A DNA stretch of 6,071 nucleotides, from the NCBI GenBank assembly GCA_003453835.1, contig DMMN01000110.1, positions 660 through 6,730 of the forward strand, in the 5' to 3' direction. The notes beneath the pieces were generated by a model. It had not been told where the DNA came from. It searched no databases and worked only from the letters and a program-made list of their open reading frames with translations. Made by a program: the position numbers and the translations under genes. This document shows, in pieces, positions 1 to 6,071 of the stretch (its first letter is position 1; the number at the start of each line of letters is the position of its first letter). The DNA is from Bacteroidota bacterium (GTDB lineage: Bacteria > Bacteroidota > Ignavibacteria > UBA10030).

Positions 1-1875
1 CCACCAGCCGTCGAGCACGCTGAAGCTCGGCACGCCGTTGAGCGCGGCCTTCATCCCGCTTGTTCCGCTTGCCTCCAACGGCCTGCGCGGGGTATTGAGC
101 CAGATATCGACACCTTGGACCATATATCGCGCCACCACCATGTCGTAGTCTTCAAGAAACACCATGCGCCGGCGGATGTTGGTCTGTCGCTCGAAGTGGA
201 TGATTTCGCGGATCAGTTCCTTCCCGGGATTGTCATGAGGGTGAGCCTTGCCGGCAAAGATGATCTGCACGGGTCTCTCTTTGTCGGCCAGAATATTCGC
301 CAGCCGGTCGGCATCGCGCAGCAGGAGTGATGCACGTTTGTATGTTGCAAAGCGTCTCCCGAAGCCGATCGTCAACGCTTCGGAGTTCAGCACTTCGGAC
401 GCTTGAGCGACTTCGGATGGAGGGGCGCCGCGCGATTCCAGCTGCATCGCAAGCCGTCCTCGAGCGAGGGGGGGGAGCCGCTCTCTTCTTCGCTCGTGCG
501 TTCGCCACAGCTCTTCGTCCGGAATGTGATGAACGCGGCTCCAGATGGCAAACTCCGATCCGTCGCTTCGCCATTGCGGGCCAAGATAGCGATCGTACAA
601 TCCGGCCATCTCCCTGCTGATCCATGATGGTCCGTGGACGCCGTTCGTGATCGAAGAGATCGGGATGTTGCCGACCGGGATGCCGGGCCAAACGTTTTGC
701 CACATCTTCCGCGAAACGTGACCGTGCAGTTTGCTCACGCCGTTTGTATTGCCGGCCATGCGGAGGGCAAGCACCGTCATGCAATACGCTTCCTGATCAT
801 TGTCCGGGTTTTGTCGTCCAAGTCCCAAGAAGTCTTTTTGATTCAATCCCAACTCCCCAAGATAACCGCCGAAATACTTCATCATCAGGTCATGGGAGAA
901 GAAATCGTTTCCTGCCGGCACGGGCGTGTGCGTCGTGAAGGCGACGCCCGCGCTTGCCGCTTCCCGCGCTTCAGCGAAGGAAATCTTCAGTTCCTGCATC
1001 AAGGTGCGACACCTCTCGAGACTCAGGAACGCCGAGTGACCTTCGTTCAGATGATACACCGTCGGGTGGATACCCAATGCGTTCAGAGCGCGGTAGCCGC
1101 CGATGCCCAGGAGGATCTCTTGCTGGATTCGCATCTCGCGGTCGCCGCCGTACAGTTGATCGGTGATGTTCTGGTCAGGTGCGGAATTCTGCGGAGTGTT
1201 TGTATCGAGAAGGTAAAAGGGAACGCGTCCAACGTCGACTCGCCAAATTTGTGCAACCACCGTTCGATTGGGGAAATCGAGCGAGATGGTGAGGGGAATT
1301 CCTTTTGCGTCGCGCTCGAGCCTAATGGGAAGCGTGTAAAAATCATTTTCCGGGTAGCGCTCTTGTTGCCAGCCATCGGCGTTCAGATACTGACGGAAGT
1401 ATCCTTGCTGATACAAGAGTCCGACTCCGACCAACGGAAGGCCGAGGTCACTTGCAGACTTCAGGTGATCGCCGGAGAGGATGCCCAATCCGCCGGAATA
1501 ATTCTGAAGACATTCCGTCAGACCGAACTCGGCGGAGAAGTACGCGATTTGATTCCTTTCGATGCCCGGATACGTCTTCTTGAACCAGGTGGAGCTTGAG
1601 TCGAGGTACTCTTTGAAGCGCTTGTATGCACGATCGACTTGCGCCAGATAGGAATCGTCCCGCGAGGAGGTGTTGAGGCGATCCTGCCGGACCAGTCCGA
1701 GCAACTGCACGGGGTTGTGATTGGTGAGCTCCCAGAGATCGGGATCAAGCCGGATGAAGATCTCCATCAGCTCATGATCCCATACCCACACCAGGTTGTA
1801 TGCCATTTCGTGGAGGCATTCAAGCTCCTTCGGGAGTGTGGGGGCAACCGTATACGTGGCAATCGGGCGAGTCAT
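1..1875 (-). CDS. glgP: Glycogen/alpha-glucan phosphorylase, 3' end beyond the window
   Basis: Cytoplasmic PLP enzyme that cleaves alpha-1,4-glucan with phosphate, releasing glucose-1-phosphate. Reading the minus strand from the ATG at 1875 gives 625 uninterrupted codons to the left edge with no stop, so the gene is 3'-truncated by the window; by family length I infer roughly 200 residues are missing. Residues about 15-110 resemble the DUF3417 N-terminal region of the bacterial GlgP subfamily. Next come IAYFSAEFGL (110-119), NYSGGLGILSGDHLKSASDL (125-144), HLNEGHSAF (275-283), FTTHTPVPAGNDFF (313-326), ITNGVHGPSWIS (409-420), GFGRRFATYKRA (504-515), IFAGKAHP (539-546) and LEDYDM (574-579). 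EASGTSGMK (601-609) carries the PLP-binding lysine, K609 (codon 49-51). The start is supported by AAGGA 8 nt upstream, and no in-frame ATG lies further upstream in the stretch I read (to about 1973). No frameshift is seen. An 8-base G run (468-475) lies inside. The family call is secure; the physiological substrate (glycogen or maltodextrin) is not shown by sequence. Confidence 0.96.
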   Translation of the reverse strand, partial: MTRPIATYTVAPTLPKELECLHEMAYNLVWVWDHELMEIFIRLDPDLWELTNHNPVQLLGLVRQDRLNTSSRDDSYLAQVDRAYKRFKEYLDSSSTWFKKTYPGIERNQIAYFSAEFGLTECLQNYSGGLGILSGDHLKSASDLGLPLVGVGLLYQQGYFRQYLNADGWQQERYPENDFYTLPIRLERDAKGIPLTISLDFPNRTVVAQIWRVDVGRVPFYLLDTNTPQNSAPDQNITDQLYGGDREMRIQQEILLGIGGYRALNALGIHPTVYHLNEGHSAFLSLERCRTLMQELKISFAEAREAASAGVAFTTHTPVPAGNDFFSHDLMMKYFGGYLGELGLNQKDFLGLGRQNPDNDQEAYCMTVLALRMAGNTNGVSKLHGHVSRKMWQNVWPGIPVGNIPISSITNGVHGPSWISREMAGLYDRYLGPQWRSDGSEFAIWSRVHHIPDEELWRTHERRRERLPPLARGRLAMQLESRGAPPSEVAQASEVLNSEALTIGFGRRFATYKRASLLLRDADRLANILADKERPVQIIFAGKAHPHDNPGKELIREIIHFERQTNIRRRMVFLEDYDMVVARYMVQGVDIWLNTPRRPLEASGTSGMKAALNGVPSFSVLDGWW

Positions 1876-1973
1876 AGCGATCTTCCTTCTGGATATTCGG
1901 TCTGGACGCGGGGATTGGAGGGATTGAGACGAGGACGACCCAGCAGCGACGCTACGACAACGGTGTACCTCAT
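1872..1973 (-). CDS. Possible 33-codon leader ORF overlapping the glgP start
   Basis: A short ORF starts at the ATG at 1973 and ends in TGA at 1872-1874, overlapping the glgP start as ATGA, a geometry typical of translational coupling. An AAGGA (1983-1987) lies 9 nt before its ATG, a rather long but usable spacing. The peptide begins MRYTVVVASLLGRPRLNP and ends EYPEGRSL. It has a short hydrophobic stretch (residues 4-11) but no known domain, and I do not recognise it. An open frame of this length can arise by chance. The evidence is only the overlap plus the Shine-Dalgarno-like sequence, so this is a candidate rather than a firm gene. It could instead be plain 5' untranslated leader of glgP. 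Confidence 0.25.
   Translation of the reverse strand: MRYTVVVASLLGRPRLNPSNPRVQTEYPEGRSL
1883..1890 (-). promoter_or_regulatory. Ribosome binding site of glgP
   Basis: On the minus strand AGAAGGAA precedes the ATG at 1875, with the AAGGA core (1884-1888) 8 nt from the start codon. This fixes the glgP start. It lies inside the last codons of the small upstream ORF, so any translation of that ORF would run across it. Confidence 0.7.
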
Positions 1974-1983
1974 GGGAAAAGAT

Positions 1984-1999
1984 CCTTCGCGACGAAAGG
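1984..1999 (-). promoter_or_regulatory. Small hairpin before glgP, possible terminator or attenuator
   Basis: On the minus strand CCTTTCG-TCG-CGAAGG folds into a six-pair stem with one bulged base and a 3-nt loop, followed by ATCTTTT. This could act as a weak intrinsic terminator for the haem-binding gene or an attenuator for glgP. Its 3' arm contains most of the AAGGA that would serve the small ORF at 1872-1973, so the fold would also mask that site. The stem is short and the T-run is interrupted, hence low confidence. Confidence 0.3.
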
Positions 2000-2005
2000 G
2001 AATAC

Positions 2006-2018
2006 CTCATCCGATGAG
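2006..2018. repeat. Perfect 5-bp inverted repeat with 3-nt loop
   Basis: CTCAT-CCG-ATGAG on the plus strand is a short perfect inverted repeat. It sits 6 bp upstream (in glgP direction) of the hairpin at 1984-1999, so the leader region holds two adjacent small hairpins. It is short enough to be chance. Confidence 0.3.
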
Positions 2019-2180
2019 AATTCAGCGGTAAGGATAAGGAAGAATCGGGAGAAAAACCAGACAAGGACCCGACGAGTGACCTGCCTCAAGAGAGTCAGTC
2101 TGAGCCGCGCAGTTCGAAGTACGGTCTTCAGGGCGGTTGTAAGTATGAAATGCTGAGGGTCGATGCCGTTCGCCCAACAG

Positions 2181-2672
2181 TTATTTCTGCGCCGGTGACT
2201 CCGTCGTATCGGACGCCATGAGCTTCTCTCGTTGTTCGTCGGCCCAGTCACAGATCAGATCGACCTCGGCTTTGGAGAGCGCTGCACTGGAGTGCAAAAG
2301 GAGGTACTGTTTGAGCGGCATTTTTTCATCCGAAATCTCCTGGCAGATCTGGTCAAGTTTCGCCACTCGCTTGTTCGTGTTGTAGTCTCCCCACATCGAA
2401 AGGTTGAGATGCTTGCGACCTTCATGTACGTCGGCGGCAACCAGCCAGGAAGCCGGTGCAATGTAGCTGTAGAAGGGCCATCGGGTGTTATGAGAATGGC
2501 AATCGAAGCAGGACCGCTCGAACACCGTCCTGATCTCAGGAGGAGTGGTGACGACGGCAAACAACGTCTTTGTTTCGTCGACGGGCGGATTTGTCCGTTC
2601 CGGCTGGTAGACCTGCATGCCGAGGAAGATGACAAGGATCGCGATGACAACCCATTTGATGACCTTCCGCAT
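2181..2672 (-). CDS. Membrane-anchored haem-binding protein with one CxxCH site (Haem_bd-like)
   Basis: A 163-residue protein of the small haem-binding-domain type (PF14376-like by pattern), probably anchored in the cytoplasmic membrane facing the periplasm. Residues 5-22 are a hydrophobic helix after MRK, read as an uncleaved signal anchor. CFDCH (55-59) is a classic c-type haem attachment site. The family hallmarks follow: WPFYSYIAPASWL (65-77), DVHEGRKHLNLSMW (81-94), KMPLKQYLLLHSSAALS (117-133, with M118 a possible axial haem ligand) and a C-terminal EVDLICDWADEQREKL helix (136-151). C110 and C141 are additional cysteines. GGAG lies 7 nt before the ATG. It sits 123 bp after pgi and 305 bp before glgP, with no obvious functional tie to either. 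Its role, perhaps electron transfer or haem sensing, is unknown. Confidence 0.88.
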   Translation of the reverse strand: MRKVIKWVVIAILVIFLGMQVYQPERTNPPVDETKTLFAVVTTPPEIRTVFERSCFDCHSHNTRWPFYSYIAPASWLVAADVHEGRKHLNLSMWGDYNTNKRVAKLDQICQEISDEKMPLKQYLLLHSSAALSKAEVDLICDWADEQREKLMASDTTESPAQK

Positions 2673-2747
2673 AAACGTTCTCCGGTTGTGGTGAGTGAAT
2701 TCCCCTCCCGCGGGGTCTAAAGATCGAAAATTGTTGGAACTTTCGCT

Positions 2748-2777
2748 AGAAGAAAAACAGTGCCTCGACAGGGCGAC
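2748..2777 (-). terminator. Weak candidate intrinsic terminator downstream of pgi
   Basis: About 20 nt after the pgi stop the minus strand can pair GTcGCC with GGCAC (one bulged base, 7-nt loop), followed by TGTTTTTCTTCT. The T-run is good but the stem is short and imperfect. If real, it would separate pgi from the haem-binding gene. Confidence 0.35.
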
Positions 2778-2795
2778 GATTCTGCCAACGATCTC

Positions 2796-4583
<1,788 letters not shown>

Positions 4584-5486
4584 TTATCGTCTATCGATGG
4601 TTGCAATCGTAACTACGCGGCCATCGGAAGCGAGTCTTCTTACCCTCGGCAGCCACTCTCGCCTGCTATCGCCCGCGGTGTGAGAGTATTCAAGCACGTA
4701 CAGGTCGTTGCCGGACACCACAACTCCAGTCGGTGACCACGGGCTTGACGACCGCAGTACGGCCGTGATCTTCTTGTCCGCCGTGATCTTCAGGACGCTC
4801 CCGCAACCAGTGGCGGCCACATAGACGGTTCCCTGGGCATCAACGTCAAGGCCGCGAAAGTATGGCCCGAGATTCGTACTAATCCCTGGCACCGAATCGC
4901 ACTCGGATAACGTCACATTGTCGACAACGGTTGTGAGCTTCCCTTGCGGAGTGACTCTCCTGACTGCCCTGTTCTCAGTATAGTAAACCGATCCGTCCGG
5001 CGTGGCTGCTAGGCCATTCAACCAGCGGAGCGGTGGGTTGTCTCCGTTGACGGGCACCGTGTGGAGGACCGATGTAGGTCCGGATGGTGCGAGGCGAAAG
5101 ATTTGAAGCTGTTCGCCGACGCGGAGCCACGGGTAATACAGGCTGCCGTCACGTCCGACGGTGATCGGAAAGTCACTCGCGAGAAGGAGGGTCGGGTCGG
5201 CACCAACGCGCGTAATGGTTGCGTCTTGGGACGAGAAGTACGGCAGCGTCGCTTTTGCCAATCGACCATCAATGTCAATCGCCATCCAGTGATACGCGGG
5301 ACCAGAAAGACGCGTAAGCCTGCCATTCCGATCGATCTTCCATACGCCAGATCCGGTATCAACGAAATAGATGTTTCCTTGCCGATCCGCGACGATCCCG
5401 GATCCGGGATGAGCTAAGCTGCCAATCGGCGTTAAGAGAGATAGCAAAACAACGAAAAGGCACAGGTGAAAGCGACCATCCTTCAT
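4584..5486 (-). CDS. Secreted beta-propeller protein (NHL/SMP-30-like)
   Basis: A 300-residue exported protein. MKDGR, a hydrophobic core (about 8-20) and a likely cleavage after SLA (23-25) make a clear signal peptide. The rest is built of propeller-type repeats of the form 'G-x-D-x-x-G-x-x-Y-x(n)-V-x-x-I-x-x-x-G': about 29-60 (ADRQGNIYFVDTGSGVWKID), 106-141, 156-188 (ATPDGSVYYTENRAVRRVTP), 210-244 (VDAQGTVYVAATGCGSVLKI) and 251-297. This is the pattern of NHL, SMP-30/gluconolactonase and virginiamycin-B-lyase-like propellers. I cannot assign an activity or see a definite metal site. Two cysteines (C196, C228) could pair outside the cytoplasm. The start at 5486 is preferred over the in-frame ATG at 5534 because it begins the signal peptide directly and leaves a 14-nt gap after the dioxygenase-like gene, with a G-rich weak Shine-Dalgarno (GGGGG). 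The tight spacing implies co-transcription. Confidence 0.85.
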   Translation of the reverse strand: MKDGRFHLCLFVVLLSLLTPIGSLAHPGSGIVADRQGNIYFVDTGSGVWKIDRNGRLTRLSGPAYHWMAIDIDGRLAKATLPYFSSQDATITRVGADPTLLLASDFPITVGRDGSLYYPWLRVGEQLQIFRLAPSGPTSVLHTVPVNGDNPPLRWLNGLAATPDGSVYYTENRAVRRVTPQGKLTTVVDNVTLSECDSVPGISTNLGPYFRGLDVDAQGTVYVAATGCGSVLKITADKKITAVLRSSSPWSPTGVVVSGNDLYVLEYSHTAGDSRREWLPRVRRLASDGRVVTIATIDRR

Positions 5487-5500
5487 GTTAACCCCCAGCC

Positions 5501-6071
5501 CTATTTGGCATTCAGTTTGATGTTGCGGACACATCGGAGAATTCCGTCAACTCCCCTATGAATTCTCATGACGTTTGAGAAATCCCCTTCATTGGCTTGC
5601 GCACGATCCATCTCCGAAAGAAACGGATCTCCGTCGAACAGAAACTCGTCGATCCAACGCTCCACCCCTCCGGGCAGGGTCACCGTCGCGTGGATGTGGG
5701 CGGGATTCTTGCTGCCTGGATATGACCCGGGCTTGATTGTGTGGATCTCATATCTCCCCCCTGCGTCTGTCTTCACCCATCCTCTTAGCCGTGGACGCTG
5801 CCAACTCCGGTCCGTTCTGTTATAGACTCCGCTTGCGTCCGTCTGATAAACATACATCACCACCCCTTCGAGGGGCTTCTTACCGTCCGGCGCATAGACG
5901 GTCCCCGTCACGATGAGCGGTTCACCGGCCTCATCGTCCGAAACAAGCTTGGTCATCCAAGAGATTGCTGCGGGTGGCTTCCCGGAAGGAGGGAGATCCT
6001 GACTTTCCGTGATCGACATCGTCTTCACGGAGAATTCGGGAGCAACAAGTGCGAATGTTTGGATCGAGATG
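5501..6071 (-). CDS. Intradiol ring-cleavage dioxygenase-like protein, 5' end beyond the window
   Basis: Resembles the catalytic domain of intradiol dioxygenases (protocatechuate 3,4-/catechol 1,2-dioxygenase, Dioxygenase_C), which use non-haem Fe(III) to open catechol rings. Counting from a possible GTG at 6028 (175 residues), all four expected iron ligands are present: Y69 in SGVYN, Y103 in PGSYPG, and H111 and H113 in PAHIHA. TGTVYAPDGKKPLEGVVMYV (41-60) and GWVKTDAGGRYEIHTIKP (83-100) are the usual flanking strands. The arginine found before PAHIH in protocatechuate dioxygenase is an asparagine here (N108). The frame stays open from 6028 to the right edge, and the added residues (SIQTFALVAPEFSV) could be the end of a signal peptide, so the true start probably lies outside. 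No aromatic-degradation genes are near, so the substrate is unknown. It ends 14 nt before the propeller gene. Confidence 0.87.
   Translation of the reverse strand, partial: ISIQTFALVAPEFSVKTMSITESQDLPPSGKPPAAISWMTKLVSDDEAGEPLIVTGTVYAPDGKKPLEGVVMYVYQTDASGVYNRTDRSWQRPRLRGWVKTDAGGRYEIHTIKPGSYPGSKNPAHIHATVTLPGGVERWIDEFLFDGDPFLSEMDRAQANEGDFSNVMRIHRGVDGILRCVRNIKLNAK

Larger units (their letters stand above)
1876..2180 (-). other. 305-bp intergenic region between the haem-binding gene and glgP
   Basis: No convincing large gene lies here on either strand. It holds the glgP ribosome binding site, the possible 33-codon leader ORF and the two small hairpins described separately. A 93-codon open frame on the minus strand (1970-2251) overlaps the end of the haem-binding gene; it has no recognisable domain and I do not call it. 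I could not identify a clear promoter of either the sigma-70 or the Bacteroidota (TTG / TAnnTTTG) type. The length fits a region carrying the glgP promoter and leader. Confidence 0.6.

Noticed and set aside
233..784. 183-codon open frame on the minus strand
   Set aside because: It is a different frame within glgP. The true frame runs unbroken from 1875 to 1 and carries the family motifs, so this is a shadow and not evidence of a frameshift.
634..1599. 321-codon open frame on the plus strand
   Set aside because: It lies wholly antisense to glgP, whose minus-strand product shows phosphorylase motifs throughout. The plus-strand translation has no recognisable domain.
1..1875. glgP as a pseudogene, since no long minus-strand frame closes inside the window
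   Set aside because: Translation from 1875 gives exactly 625 sense codons to base 1 with family motifs in order. The missing stop is due to the window edge.
1970..2251. 93-codon minus-strand frame overlapping the end of the haem-binding gene
   Set aside because: It starts inside the haem-binding gene in another frame, has Arg-rich and low-complexity composition, and shows no domain or clear ribosome binding site. Its stop overlaps the ATG at 1973, but that looks like coincidence.
2707..2714. CCCGCGGG palindrome upstream of the haem-binding gene
   Set aside because: An 8-bp palindrome with no flanking symmetry or second copy; too short to call an operator.
2232..2720. 162-codon plus-strand frame
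   Set aside because: Antisense to the haem-binding gene, whose CxxCH and family motifs are clear on the minus strand.

Overview
This window is an ordinary stretch of bacterial chromosome in which all five recognisable protein genes lie on the minus strand. Read in transcription order from the right edge they are: an intradiol-dioxygenase-like protein (cut by the right edge), a secreted beta-propeller protein, glucose-6-phosphate isomerase (pgi), a small membrane-anchored haem-binding protein with one CxxCH site, and a glycogen/alpha-glucan phosphorylase (glgP, cut by the left edge). I see no tRNA, rRNA, CRISPR array, insertion sequence or other mobile element.

Organism: the short 'PAHIHA' intradiol dioxygenase, the Haem_bd-type protein and a GlgP with an N-terminal DUF3417 region together suggest an environmental bacterium from or near the Bacteroidota/Ignavibacteriota/Chlorobiota group. 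This is an inference from family resemblance; nothing in the window fixes the taxon. The starts of glgP, pgi and the haem-binding gene all have purine-rich Shine-Dalgarno sequences (AAGGA, AAGGAG, GGAG), so this is not a lineage that has dropped Shine-Dalgarno use.

Layout: (1) 5501-6071 and 4584-5486 form a tight two-gene unit (14 nt gap) encoding a presumed exported dioxygenase-like protein and a signal-peptide-bearing propeller. A likely intrinsic terminator at 4521-4554 closes it. (2) 2796-4451 is a complete, catalytically intact pgi with a strong Shine-Dalgarno. (3) 2181-2672 is the haem-binding protein. (4) 1876-2180 is a 305-bp stretch without a convincing large gene. It holds two small hairpins and a possible 33-codon leader ORF whose stop overlaps the glgP start. 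(5) 1-1875 is the first 625 codons of glgP, open through the left edge.

How they work together: GlgP releases glucose-1-phosphate from glycogen. After phosphoglucomutase (not in the window), Pgi converts glucose-6-phosphate to fructose-6-phosphate, so pgi and glgP make a sensible central-carbon cluster. The haem-binding protein between them and the dioxygenase/propeller pair have no evident link to that pathway. I did not find a new biological system here. The most interesting points are the possible leader/hairpin arrangement before glgP, the unassigned dioxygenase-propeller pair, and an 8-base homopolymer inside glgP.
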